Shown here in pieces: positions 9,509 to 18,412 of a stretch of 64,000 nucleotides of DNA (positions are counted from its first letter, which is position 1; every line of letters starts with the position of its first letter). Both the position numbers and the translations under genes were made by a program. The stretch covers positions 1-64,000 of the forward strand of contig NZ_BMED01000007.1 of NCBI RefSeq assembly GCF_014636315.1. Reading direction: 5' to 3'. The notes beneath the pieces were generated by a model. It ran no database searches. It was not told the DNA's origin and was given only the letters and a program-made list of their open reading frames with translations. The stretch comes from Parundibacterium terreum. Lineage in GTDB: Bacteria > Pseudomonadota > Gammaproteobacteria > Burkholderiales > Burkholderiaceae_D.

Positions 9509-10954
9509 TCAGCCTAGCTTGATCTGGCTGTCGTCTATCCCTACCAGCTTGATCGCAGCGCTGGTATCGGTCGGGGTAATTGCAGCGGCGATCGCCATGC
9601 CGCCGGTAATGGCGGCTTCAGGTGTCAGGAAATTCAGGCCCCAGGCTACTGCCACCTGGTCTGCCACGGCGATCTTGTTGTCCAGCAGGTCGGCTACCCA
9701 TCCCAGGCTGGGATCCCCTTTATAGGTATGGGCTGCATTCAGGATGGTGCTGACCAGCGATCCGTGGCTAGTCCCGTTGCCCAGCTCATGCAGCCAGTAG
9801 CTTAGGCCATCGGCGTCCGGGCCGTCGTTGCGTCCCAAGACGTTCTTGTACACCAGGGTGATGAAGTCGGTATCGGTCTGGCTGGACGAAAAACCGGTCT
9901 GCACCGGAAACTGCTGTGCGGCGCTAAAGAAGGAATTGCCTATCTGGCTGATCGATAGCCCGGCCTTGTATTGATGGATCCAGTAATCCAGTCCGTCGGC
10001 ATCCGGCACGCGATTGAAGAAGGCCACATACAGCTCTTCAATTGCATGGAGCTGGCCGCTGCTGATACTGCGCGCGTCGGCCTGTACGCTGAGGTTGAGG
10101 ATGTGGTCGCTAAATTGCAGGCGCTCCACCTGGCTCAGGCTATCGCTGCCATCGCGCGCCGCGACTTTGTCCTGCACTGTCAAACTGTTGGCATTGCCTG
10201 AGATGTTGTAGTCGCTCAGCTTGCCGGAATATATTGCGGTATCAGTACCGTCTCCGCCGTTGATGATGTCATTGCCGCCACCACCGGTAATCTTGTCGTC
10301 ACCGCCGCCGCCCTTGAGATTGTCGTTGCCGCTTGTACCGACGATAGTGGTGTTGTTCACTGTGCTAAAACTCAAGGTGCTGCCGGCGGCGAGGCTGTTG
10401 CCGGCCAGGTCCTTGACCGCGCCGCTATTGATCGTCACGTTATAGGTGGTGCCTAGACTCAGATCGGCACTGGGGTCGATTTTTAAGCTATTGCCCGATA
10501 CCGACACATTTGGGCTGGTCGCTATATCGTAAGTTGCTACCGGTGCGCCAGCCGCGGTAGTGATGACGATAGTGCCGCTGCCTTTGGCTATCGCCTCGCT
10601 GAAATTAATCAGTATGTCTTTGTCCGTTGGAACATTGACCGCGCTCGTCGCCGGATCAAAACCGGTAACGGTAGGCGCGACCAAATCAAAGAATTTGGTC
10701 AAATCCATCGTGACCGTGCCATTTGAAAATACCAGCTTTTCGACGTTGTACAAGGTCAGGTGGGCCTGGTCGCTCGCGCCTGAGATAGTGTCGACATGGA
10801 TGGCGCCATCGGCTGACTGGTTATATTCAAAGCTGCCCTGCGTTGCCAGCCCCATGATCACAGTGTCGATACCGCCTAATCCGTCTATGGTCGCGGTCAG
10901 TCCGCCGGTAAAGCTCCAGATGTCGTTGCCTGCGGTGCCTATAAGATTAGCCAT
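9509..10954 (-). CDS. Secreted Ig-like/RTX/DUF4214 protein
   Basis: 481 residues. Order: an RTX-like opening (GTAGNDIWSF, ~5-35), a bacterial Ig-like domain of the SbsA/Big_5 type (~92-198: VTGFDPATSAVNVPTDKDIL ... LSFSTV), an RTX nonapeptide block (~205-245: GTSGNDNLKGGGGDDKITGG), then a DUF4214 region (~303-430) with the paired motif FFNRVPDADGLDYW and VLGRNDGPDADGLSYWL. No N-terminal signal peptide, as is usual for type I-secreted or S-layer-like proteins with RTX repeats. Likely a cell-surface or secreted calcium-binding protein. Monocistronic, lying 54 bp downstream of apbE. Confidence 0.85.
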   Translation of the reverse strand: MANLIGTAGNDIWSFTGGLTATIDGLGGIDTVIMGLATQGSFEYNQSADGAIHVDTISGASDQAHLTLYNVEKLVFSNGTVTMDLTKFFDLVAPTVTGFDPATSAVNVPTDKDILINFSEAIAKGSGTIVITTAAGAPVATYDIATSPNVSVSGNSLKIDPSADLSLGTTYNVTINSGAVKDLAGNSLAAGSTLSFSTVNNTTIVGTSGNDNLKGGGGDDKITGGGGNDIINGGDGTDTAIYSGKLSDYNISGNANSLTVQDKVAARDGSDSLSQVERLQFSDHILNLSVQADARSISSGQLHAIEELYVAFFNRVPDADGLDYWIHQYKAGLSISQIGNSFFSAAQQFPVQTGFSSSQTDTDFITLVYKNVLGRNDGPDADGLSYWLHELGNGTSHGSLVSTILNAAHTYKGDPSLGWVADLLDNKIAVADQVAVAWGLNFLTPEAAITGGMAIAAAITPTDTSAAIKLVGIDDSQIKLG

Positions 10955-11008
10955 GATCTTTGCCTCTAGTAAGTAGTTAAATCAAATACCTAAATTCTGT
11001 AGAAAAAA

Positions 11009-11911
11009 TTACCGCGATTCTGAATGCGAGTCGGAGTGCATCCTGCCTTCGTTATCTATTGCCAGATAGCGCATGCCGGTGCTTTCCAGATAGGCCAGGC
11101 CATCCGTTTCTTTCAGCATCGCTATCGTGGTGCAATTACCTGCCACTACAGCCAAGGGCGCCAGTACGCTGACCGAGCGCCAGTGCGATACCGGCTGCCC
11201 GCTACGCGGATTGAGCACATGGCAGTAACGCTGGCCGTTTACCTCGAAATAGCGCTCATAGTCGCCGCTGGTTGCCAGGCCGCCCGCAAGCATGGGTATC
11301 GTCGCCGTCAGTGCGCCCTTCTTGCGCGGGTCCTGTATGCCCATCATCCAGGCTTGCCCGTCCGGTTTGGGGCCGATCACCCGGATATCTCCGCCCAGGT
11401 TGACGTAGCCATGCTGCACACCCTGATGCGATATCAGCGATGCTGCGCGGTCGCTCGCATACTCTTTTCCAAAGCCGCCGAAATCGATTTCCATGCCGGC
11501 TTTCGGGAGCTGTATCCGTTGCTCTTCCAGCCTGACACCGCCCCAGCCTATCAATTCTAGGACCTGCTCCAAATCCTGCCCTGCAGGTATCTGCGGCACT
11601 TTAAAATTCCATACGCGACGCAATACGCCGGAAGTAATATCAAACAACCCGTCACTCACCTGATACAGGCTGTCGGCATACTTCAGCAGCGACCAGGTTT
11701 CATCATCGCAGGTGACCGCTTCACGGCCCGCCGCCGCATTGATGCACGAGACGATGCTGTCCTCACGGTAGCGTGAATATTTCGTTTCAATACGCTGCAC
11801 CTCTGCTATCGCCTTTTGGGCGATGGCATGCGCATCGTCCTTGCTCTGCATCGCAATCACGACTTCGCAATGGCAGGCCATGGCGCGGAAGGGAATCTTG
11901 TAAATTTCCAT
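11009..11911 (-). CDS. apbE: FAD:protein FMN transferase ApbE
   Basis: 300 residues, matching ApbE, which covalently attaches FMN from FAD to Thr/Ser of target flavoproteins (for example NqrB/C, RnfG, FMN-binding domains). Seen: IETKYSRYREDSIVSCINAA near the N-terminus, the conserved EIDFGGFGKEYASDRA and GYVNLGGDIRVIG segments, and the C-terminal HVLNPRSGQPV...A..C motif. No signal peptide or lipobox is visible, unlike many periplasmic ApbE proteins, so location is uncertain. It is the last gene of the TlpA-DUF4266-DUF3570 cassette, starting 45 bp after the DUF3570 frame ends, which suggests that a member of the cassette or an unlinked protein is flavinylated. Confidence 0.92.
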   Translation of the reverse strand: MEIYKIPFRAMACHCEVVIAMQSKDDAHAIAQKAIAEVQRIETKYSRYREDSIVSCINAAAGREAVTCDDETWSLLKYADSLYQVSDGLFDITSGVLRRVWNFKVPQIPAGQDLEQVLELIGWGGVRLEEQRIQLPKAGMEIDFGGFGKEYASDRAASLISHQGVQHGYVNLGGDIRVIGPKPDGQAWMMGIQDPRKKGALTATIPMLAGGLATSGDYERYFEVNGQRYCHVLNPRSGQPVSHWRSVSVLAPLAVVAGNCTTIAMLKETDGLAYLESTGMRYLAIDNEGRMHSDSHSESR

Positions 11912-11956
11912 ATGTGGTCGTTATGTGAAGTGCCCGGGTATCCCTTCCTGCAACGC

Positions 11957-13156
11957 TCAAAACTGCCGCGCCAGGCCGAGCTGTATGCTGCGGGCATGGA
12001 AGTCCTGCAGGCCAGGGCTGCCATTGCCGAAAATCTGCAGCGACGCTTTCTGCGTATATTGTTCAAGCTTCAGGTCTATCGTCCATTTATCGCCCAGTTG
12101 TTTGGCCACCTTCAGGCCCTAGGTCAATGCACCAAAGTTGGCAAGGCGCTGGTCTTCCGAATGAAAAACAGCATCCGGCGGCGGACTTGGCGCGAACGGC
12201 AGTATCGACGGATCGGCATCGATATAAAACCGCGCCTTGGTTTGCGTGTACAGGCGCAGGAATGGGGTGATTGTCCAGCCGCCGGGCAGTTCCTGCACAT
12301 ATTCATTGTTGAAAGTGTGCGAATGGATGCTCCAGTTATCGCTGTAGTAGCGATAGCTGATGCGCAAGATGCCCCTGGTCGAATTCAGGTAATGGTTCCA
12401 GCGTGCGAGCAAGGTAGTGCTATCGCGCGAGCGCGGGCGGCTATCCAGGAACTTGTACGGATCGCTGAAGTAGCCGTTGCCGTCTGAATAACCGAGCGTG
12501 AATTGCACGATATCGTCAGGCGTCAGGATCTGCGTGACGCCCAGCAGGAAATCTGCGGTACGTTTATGTTCATGGCTGACGATATGGTTGTTTGGGTTGA
12601 TGTCGTCATTGTTCACGCCGAAACCGGCAGTCCATGTCGTGTTTTTATCTTCGCTGGACAGGCTGCCTTGCGCCGACAAGCCGCGCGACAGGTAATCCGA
12701 TTCGCCGGAGATATTGACGCCGATATTGATGCTGCCTCGCTGGAAGTAGCGTGTTACATCCACGTCGCCGGCACGGCGGAAGTCCTTCAGCTTGGTGATT
12801 GCCGAGGTATGAAATGCGGGTGATGCACCTGAAATGCTGTCGGTGACGACGCTGCCCCCGATTGCCCACTCCTCCGCGATGGGGGCAATCACCTGCAGCG
12901 CAGTCGCTTTCACACGGATGCGGTCTATGCCGGGCTGGTAATCCTGGTAGTCCAGATGTTTCAGGCTGATCAAGCCGTTTTCGGGCGCGGTTTCCGCATG
13001 GACTTGCGCAGAAAGCGGCAAAGCCAGTGCGGCGGCCATTAAAGCTGCGCCAACCGGACGTATAGCGCTTTCCTCGGCCTCCACTTCGACCGTGATACGG
13101 TTTTCTGAGGTGAGCTTGGAATATCTTTTCATGGGTTTGAGCATGGGTAGACTCAT
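11957..13156 (-). pseudogene. DUF3570 outer-membrane-like protein interrupted by an in-frame TAG
   Basis: Start chosen at the ATG 13156 (MSLPMLKPMKRYSK), just after the DUF4266 stop. A signal sequence follows (VGAALMAAALALPLSAQVHA) and then a beta-rich protein of the DUF3570 type (HLDYQDYQPGIDRIRVK; SGESDYLSRGLSAQGS; DDIVQFTLGYSDGNGYFSDP). After codon 345 there is a TAG (plus-strand cta at 12119-12121). Reading continues in the same frame for 53 codons with family-like sequence (GLKVAKQLGDKWTIDLKLEQ, then HARSIQLGLARQF) to a TGA at 11957. The terminal Phe fits an outer-membrane barrel signal. Thus the annotated product would lose its last strands. Either a recent nonsense mutation, a sequencing error, or readthrough. 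Confidence 0.8.
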
Positions 13157-13160
13157 CTTC

Positions 13161-13406
13161 TCAGTTGCAACCACAGCCGCCACCGCCGACACCCGCGCCT
13201 TTGGCGGCGGCTTCACGGCTGCTATAGATGTGCTCGCTAAACTTGCTGGCCAGCGCATCGCTACCCTCTATTGTCATGTCCGGGCGCGCCAGATTTCCTC
13301 TTTGCCAGGCTTGTACTGTCGACAGGCTGCTGCACGCGCTGCTGCAGGCTGCCAAGATGGTCAGCAGCAGCAGGCGGCCACTATTCTTAAAAGCTGGACG
13401 CTTCAT
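13161..13406 (-). CDS. DUF4266 small lipoprotein
   Basis: 81 residues: a lipoprotein signal with lipobox-like cysteines (LLLTILAACSSACSS), then the DUF4266 core (VQAWQRGNLARPDM, then FSEHIYSSREAAAKG) and a C-terminal glycine/cysteine tail (GGGGCGCN). It overlaps the end of the upstream thioredoxin-like gene by 4 bp and precedes the DUF3570 gene by 4 bp, so the three are translationally linked. The tail ending CGC is reminiscent of a thiol or metal site, and the neighbouring TlpA-like protein could act on it. Function otherwise unknown. Confidence 0.85.
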   Translation of the reverse strand: MKRPAFKNSGRLLLLTILAACSSACSSLSTVQAWQRGNLARPDMTIEGSDALASKFSEHIYSSREAAAKGAGVGGGGCGCN

Positions 13407-13963
13407 TGTTTGTCTCCAAAGAGGGAACTCAGGATTTTTTCCGAACGGCTGCGCGTGCGTTCATTGAATCCCTGATGCTCTACCAGTACTTTTCCATCGC
13501 TACCTATGATCAGGCTGGTCGGCATGGCCTTGACTTTGTACTGGCTGGCCACCGTCCCCTGAGGGTCCAGCGCGATATCGAAACGGGCCGGTACTTTTTC
13601 CAGGAATTTTTTCCATTCCTCGGCATTGGTATCCACATTGACGGCAATGACCTTGAAACCCTGCGGGCCGTATTTGGCCTGTAAATCATTCATCCATGGG
13701 AAGGATTGCTTGCAGGGGCCGCACCATGAAGCCCAAAAATCCAGATACACCACCTTGCCTTTGAAATCGCTCAACTGCAGGGGATGCGCGATACCCTGCA
13801 AGCTGAAATCTGGCGCCAGGCTGCCGGTTTCTACCGCGAATGCGAGGTTTGCCTGCAACGCGACAATGCCGGCGCATAGCAAGGCCAGCGCCGGCCGGAA
13901 TGGAGGGAGGGGTGCTTTTAAAGATATAAGGCCGTGTTCATGCTTTCTATTTTTATTCTTCAT
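13403..13963 (-). CDS. TlpA-like thioredoxin-fold protein
   Basis: 186 residues: basic N-terminus, one hydrophobic signal/anchor (LALLCAGIVALQANLAFA), then a thioredoxin domain with active site W80-C81-G-P-C84 and cis-proline at ~148 (AMPTSL). TlpA/ResA-type proteins act in the periplasm as disulfide reductases for particular targets such as cytochromes or copper proteins. First gene of the four-gene minus-strand cassette, overlapping the DUF4266 gene by 4 bp. The cysteine-rich DUF4266 tail is a candidate substrate (inference). Confidence 0.9.
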   Translation of the reverse strand: MKNKNRKHEHGLISLKAPLPPFRPALALLCAGIVALQANLAFAVETGSLAPDFSLQGIAHPLQLSDFKGKVVYLDFWASWCGPCKQSFPWMNDLQAKYGPQGFKVIAVNVDTNAEEWKKFLEKVPARFDIALDPQGTVASQYKVKAMPTSLIIGSDGKVLVEHQGFNERTRSRSEKILSSLFGDKQ

Positions 13964-14269
13964 TAGTCACCTGTAGACGGTCGTTTCAACGCAATGCCAG
14001 CGCTGTTTATAAATGAGTTCTAAGCGTTAATACCGGCCAGTCTCATCCCGGTTCAAACCAGGTGGTGTTATTTGGAAATTTTTTTTAAGCGAATGATTTT
14101 TGCCGAAGAGCAGCATTGATGCCGGACGCTAGAGAGCATTACCTGGCTGGAGAATGGAGGAATGTTGTTTTCGTGATATCTGCAGGCTGAATTCTAGCCA
14201 TGCGAACCAGAACATGTCGCCGCTGAGCCTGGCCTGTCCCAACCTGTCCAACTGCGAACAATGGGGAAA
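13964..14269. other. Intergenic stretch upstream of the TlpA cassette
   Basis: About 306 bp between divergently placed gene ends; it should contain the promoter of the minus-strand cassette, but no clear -35/-10 pair, operator or RNA was recognised. Confidence 0.4.
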
Positions 14270-14854
14270 TTAAGCCTGGTACAGTATCCGGGCTATCTGC
14301 TCCCTGAGCTCAGGCAGCAATTCCGCCTGAAACCAGGGATTGCGCTTGAGCCAGATGTTATTGCGCGGGCTGGGATGGGGGAGGGGAATAATCGCCGGGC
14401 CATGCTCGCGCCAGGCCTGCACCAGTTCGGTCAATGTCGCTTTGTTGCCCGGCAGATGATAGGCCTGCGCATACTGGCCTATTACCAGGGTCAGTTCGAT
14501 ATTGGGCAACAGGGATAGCGCCTTTGCGCGCCAGGTGGCTGCGCATTCTGGCCGTGGCGGCAGGTCGCCGGACTTGCCGGTGCCGGGATAGCAAAAGCCC
14601 ATCGGCAATATGGCAACGATGGCGGGGTCGTAGAAAATCTCTTTCGACATGCCCAGCCAGTCGCGTAGGCGTTCGCCGCTGGCATCGTCAAACGGTGTGC
14701 CTGTAGCGTGCACTTTTCGTCCCGGTGCCTGGCCGGCGATCAGGATGCGGGCCGTGCTGCCCATCTGCACCACGGGCCGCGGCCCCAGCGGAAGATGCTC
14801 GGCACACAGCGTGCAGGCGCGTATCTCGGTCAGCAGACGGTCAAGCTTGTGCAT
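14270..14854 (-). CDS. Uracil-DNA glycosylase family protein
   Basis: 194 residues with the superfamily layout: N-terminal CTLCAEHLPLGPRPV (two cysteines), the motif-A loop GQAPGRKVHATGTPFDD followed by SGERLRDWLG, a central PECAATWRAKALSLLP helix, and a C-terminal HPSPRNN motif. The GQAPG loop and HPSPRN are typical of the single-domain UDG-like proteins common in proteobacteria. Role: probable excision of uracil or related bases from DNA, or a related function; activity is unproven for this subfamily. Single gene downstream of sodC on the same strand. Confidence 0.85.
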   Translation of the reverse strand: MHKLDRLLTEIRACTLCAEHLPLGPRPVVQMGSTARILIAGQAPGRKVHATGTPFDDASGERLRDWLGMSKEIFYDPAIVAILPMGFCYPGTGKSGDLPPRPECAATWRAKALSLLPNIELTLVIGQYAQAYHLPGNKATLTELVQAWREHGPAIIPLPHPSPRNNIWLKRNPWFQAELLPELREQIARILYQA

Positions 14855-14873
14855 GGGGAATTACGAAGAAAGG

Positions 14874-14916
14874 AGGCAGAGCGGCAAACCTATGTCGTAC
14901 AAACCGCGCTCTGCCT
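14874..14916 (-). terminator. Hairpin between sodC and the UDG-like gene
   Basis: A perfect 10-bp stem (14874-14883 with 14907-14916) with a 23-base loop. On the minus strand it is followed by a T-rich run (cctttcttcg), 30 bp after the sodC stop. Possible terminator or attenuator; the loop is long. Confidence 0.45.
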
Positions 14917-14945
14917 ATTACTGCTGTATCTGAGTGCAGGCTCTC

Positions 14946-15470
14946 TTATTTCAGAGCAACCACGCCGCAGGCCAGCCGTTTGCCGGAATTACCGGTAGGC
15001 TGGGTCACGTAGTCGTCCGGGTCTGCATGCACGATCAGGCCTTTGCCTATCACGCTGTTCGGCGCGTCTTTTGCCAGCGTGATCTGGCTAGCGGGGATGC
15101 TGAGTTGCAGCACGGCTTTGCCATTCGCATCTGCCGTCAGATTGCCGAAGTCGCCGCCATGGTGTTCCGCATGGGCCGGGTCGCCGTGCGGCTTGCTTGA
15201 TGGATTGAAGTGGCCGCCTGCGCTGGTGCCATCCGAGGCGCTGCAGTCGCCTTTCTCATGGATATGAAAACCGTGCAGGCCGGGCGTCAGGCCCTCTAAG
15301 CGCGCTTCCACCTGTATCGCATCGCCTTGCTGCACAAAGCTGACAGTACCGCTGACGGTATTGCCCTGGGTCGGCTTCATGATTGCTTCTGCCTTGGGCG
15401 CAGAGCTGGATAAGCCTGCGCAGCCTGCGATCGCTGCAGCGCTTACAAGTGCAATGGGGATCAATTTCAT
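14946..15470 (-). CDS. sodC: Superoxide dismutase [Cu-Zn], lipoprotein
   Basis: 174 residues. N-terminal lipoprotein signal with lipobox cysteine C17 (SAAAIAGC). The metal ligands are visible: H69 and H71 (GFHIHEKGDC), bridging H87 (GGHFNP), the H95/H104 region and D107 (HHGGDFGN), and H148 (LIVHADPDD). C76 and C168 can form the conserved disulfide. It dismutates superoxide in the periplasm, protecting against external oxidants. Single gene, with a ribosome binding site ending in gagaacc just before the ATG. Confidence 0.95.
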   Translation of the reverse strand: MKLIPIALVSAAAIAGCAGLSSSAPKAEAIMKPTQGNTVSGTVSFVQQGDAIQVEARLEGLTPGLHGFHIHEKGDCSASDGTSAGGHFNPSSKPHGDPAHAEHHGGDFGNLTADANGKAVLQLSIPASQITLAKDAPNSVIGKGLIVHADPDDYVTQPTGNSGKRLACGVVALK

Positions 15471-15951
15471 ACTGGTTCTCCTGTGGTGGTTATTCGCAAC
15501 AGCCTGTTACTGATACTGCTTGCCAGTCCTGATTCAAGAGGAAATCGGGCTGATGCAAAAAGAATACATCGCGTCGGCACCGAAAAAAGCTTGGCGTTAG
15601 AATTTTATCGCCATCTGTCAAAACAACCTGCAATTCCGGCTCAAGAAACGGGCCTGCAGTCGCCATCCACCGTGAATGATAAGCATGTTATCCGATTGGT
15701 GATAAGGCGGTTGATGATAATTGATTTTTAAAACCGGTGTTGCCAGAACTATTAACAGTCCCGTGGCTAGCTCAGGGGAAGCACTCTTTGTTTTGCCATT
15801 ATAGCGAATGGCTATCGGCGTAGTTGGCGCAATCAAATTCACTCGAAAACGCTTGCTGGGTAACATGATGTTCCATCGGGAAATATTTATGGCTACTGAG
15901 AGCCAGGCAAGTCATGTTGACGGCAAGTGCCGTACATGCAGGAGTATCTGA
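15471..15951. other. Divergent intergenic region sodC / GAF-EAL gene
   Basis: About 480 bp with no convincing gene. It must hold the promoters of both flanking genes; no operator or hairpin with a T-run was recognised. Confidence 0.4.
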
Positions 15952-17823
15952 ATGAATATGAGCACAAGCACAGACACCATCATGCAAGAAAATTCTGAAG
16001 CCGAGAGGCTGGCAGCCTTGCATGAACTCGGAATACTGGATACCAATACCTCGGAATATTTTGACTCCATTACCCGGCTGGCGGTGACCCTGTTCGGCAT
16101 GAGTGCATCATACGTATCCCTGGTCGATCGCGACCGGCAATGGCTGAAATCCAATGTTGGAATTTGCCCGCACGATGGCAAACTGGGAGAGTCTTTTTGC
16201 GCGCATGCCATCAATGCGAGCAAGGTGATGGTGGTGGAAGATACCTTGCTGGATGAGCGCTTCAGGCACAATGAAATGGTGACCGGCCCCGCCGGGACGC
16301 GCTTTTATGCAGGGGCGCCAATGCTGACCCGCGAGGGTGATGCAATAGGTGCCTTATGCGTGACGGATACCAAGCCGCGGCGGCTGGATGAGGAGCAATT
16401 GGCCAAGCTGCAGAGCCTGGCATCGCTGGCGATGTCGCACGTGTCGCTACGCCGCACGGTGGGCCATGTAGATGCAGTCAGTGGCATGCCGAACAAATAT
16501 CAGCTGGAAGAAGATCTGGTTGCATTGCAGACAGAGGCCGCCGGACAGCGGCGCGTGCTGGTGTACCTGGATATGCCGGATGCCGCCACTGCATTTGAGA
16601 TCGCGTCGGTATTGGGCCCCGCCGTCTATGACGAGCTGATACGCAGCGTTTCGCTCAGGCTGAGAAGGCTGTTTATCGGTAAGGCCCGTGTCTACCATGT
16701 GACCGATGCCAGGTTTGCGATCTTGTCCAGCGATGCCGATACGGCCGGCTTTGTCCGCTTCGTGTACGGGCTGGAACCGGCTTTGCATGAGCCTGTGCAC
16801 AGCCGGGAGGTGCCATTGAACTTGCCTGGCTTTGGCGGCATCGTCGAGTTTGATGTCGATGCGCACAGTGCGCTAGAGGCTCCGCGCAAGGCCTTGTCTG
16901 CGGTGAACCAGGCCTTGCTGCTGCAGCAACGCTGGTCCGTCTACAGCATAGTGGAAGATAGCAGCCACCAGCGCTCGTTCAGGTTACTCAATGACGTGCA
17001 TGATGCAATCCGCGATGATGGCCTGCACCTGGTTTACCAGCCCAAGCATGATCTGCACAATGACAGCTGCGCCTCGGCTGAAGCATTATTGCGCTGGACC
17101 CACCCTGAATTGGGGCCTATCTCGCCGGCGGAATTCATACCGCTGATAGAAAAAACGGCACTGATAAAGCCGCTGACCGACTGGGTCATACGGACTGCAT
17201 TCCGGCAAGCCGGCGCCTGGCACGCGGCCGGCCACAAAATAAAGATAGCGATCAATCTCTCTGCGCACAATTTTGAAGAGGAAGATATCTGCGAGCGCCT
17301 GGAGGCGGCCAGCAAGGAAGCCGGGCTGGAGCCGCAGTATATAGAGATAGAATGCACCGAAGGCATATGGATGGAAAGTCCGCAGATCATCCAGACGCTG
17401 GAGGCGATACGCGCACTGGGCATGGGCCTGGCGCTGGACGACTTCGGCACCGGTTACAGCAATTTCTCTTATCTGCAAAAGGTGCCTGCCAGCGTAGTCA
17501 AGCTTGATCAATCCCTGATACGCAATGTGCACACCAGCCTGCGCGACCAGCGCATAGTCCGCTCCCTGATCGCGCTGGCGAAAGAGCTGGATTACCATGT
17601 AGTCGCTGAGGGAGTGGAAACGGCCGACTCATTGGCCATGATACGCAGCTGGGGCTGTGATGTAGCGCAGGGCTACCATTTTTCGCGTCCGCTGCTTGCT
17701 GAGGAGTTTTTACGGCATGTGCAGAAATTTACCGGCACGCTGGCTGCCATTTCGCCCATGCCGGCGGAAAAAGGCAGCCTACATCCGGTCTTCGGCCCGT
17801 TGCTCAGGAGTGTTGCAGGTTAA
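15952..17823 (+). CDS. GAF / degenerate GGDEF / EAL signalling protein
   Basis: 623 residues, cytoplasmic. GAF domain ~20-165 (IGALCVTD at its end); a GGDEF-like domain ~170-335 that lacks the GGDEF signature, so it is unlikely to make c-di-GMP; EAL domain ~345-590 with E377-A-L-L-R-W, INLSAHNF, IECTEG, D496-D-F-G-T-G-Y-S, K518 and AEGVET. The EAL catalytic residues appear complete, so c-di-GMP phosphodiesterase activity controlled by the GAF sensor is likely. It may affect PilZ-domain proteins such as the two in this window. Monocistronic. Confidence 0.9.
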   Translation: MNMSTSTDTIMQENSEAERLAALHELGILDTNTSEYFDSITRLAVTLFGMSASYVSLVDRDRQWLKSNVGICPHDGKLGESFCAHAINASKVMVVEDTLLDERFRHNEMVTGPAGTRFYAGAPMLTREGDAIGALCVTDTKPRRLDEEQLAKLQSLASLAMSHVSLRRTVGHVDAVSGMPNKYQLEEDLVALQTEAAGQRRVLVYLDMPDAATAFEIASVLGPAVYDELIRSVSLRLRRLFIGKARVYHVTDARFAILSSDADTAGFVRFVYGLEPALHEPVHSREVPLNLPGFGGIVEFDVDAHSALEAPRKALSAVNQALLLQQRWSVYSIVEDSSHQRSFRLLNDVHDAIRDDGLHLVYQPKHDLHNDSCASAEALLRWTHPELGPISPAEFIPLIEKTALIKPLTDWVIRTAFRQAGAWHAAGHKIKIAINLSAHNFEEEDICERLEAASKEAGLEPQYIEIECTEGIWMESPQIIQTLEAIRALGMGLALDDFGTGYSNFSYLQKVPASVVKLDQSLIRNVHTSLRDQRIVRSLIALAKELDYHVVAEGVETADSLAMIRSWGCDVAQGYHFSRPLLAEEFLRHVQKFTGTLAAISPMPAEKGSLHPVFGPLLRSVAG

Positions 17824-17898
17824 AGCGGCCATGCACTTAAGCCCCACGCTGCGAGCTGCAGACAGCTGCCGCAAGCGCCGCGCGACGGTAACAAGTGT

Positions 17899-18138
17899 TT
17901 ATTTGTCCAGTTTGGCTTCCAGTGCCGCCACCCGTTCTTCCAAAGCTTCGAGTTTGGCGCGGGTCTTGGCTAATACCTGTGCCTGGATGTCGAATTCTTC
18001 GCGGGTGACCAGATCCAGCTTGGCGAAGCCCTGGCTCATCATGGCCTTGACGTTCTTTTCTATGTCCTTGGCGGGAGAGTTTTCCAGAACCTGATTGATC
18101 TTGGCCTGCATGTCATTAAAGAAATTTTGCTTGTCCAT
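17899..18138 (-). CDS. ubiK: Ubiquinone biosynthesis accessory factor UbiK
   Basis: 79 residues, all helical: MDKQNFFNDMQAKINQVLEN, then FDIQAQVLAKTRAKLEALEE and a C-terminal coiled coil ending LEAKLDK. This matches the UbiK/YqiC (BMFP) family, which binds UbiJ and supports the aerobic ubiquinone-making complex and membrane association. The AGGATTCCC-type leader precedes the ATG. Gene is alone, divergent from the torF-glnK-amtB operon. Confidence 0.92.
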   Translation of the reverse strand: MDKQNFFNDMQAKINQVLENSPAKDIEKNVKAMMSQGFAKLDLVTREEFDIQAQVLAKTRAKLEALEERVAALEAKLDK

Positions 18139-18212
18139 GGGAATCCTTTGTTGTGGCTAATACTTAATTTGCACGATCTTGGTGCGGGCTTTGGCGCTGA
18201 CACCCAATTTCC

Positions 18213-18231
18213 TTGCGTCAATCTGGTGCGG
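18213..18231 (+). promoter_or_regulatory. Possible NtrC enhancer site
   Basis: The sequence ttgcgtcaatctggtgcgg has the GC(A/G)(C/T)-N7-GTGC dyad expected for NtrC binding, with one half imperfect. It lies about 200 bp upstream of the sigma54 promoter, a normal enhancer distance. Tentative. Confidence 0.4.
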
Positions 18232-18412
18232 CACACTGATATGTGGCGTTTTATCCCGCTGGCCGCGTCATTTTTTACTGCTTGATATTCTCCGCGCATT
18301 TCTAGAATCATAACGCATGCAGCACGGAATAGCAGGCTAACAAGAAATGCCATCCGTAATCTTCCTGCTATCTATCGGCTATTTGCCAAATTAAATTTTG
18401 CAAATGCAGGGC

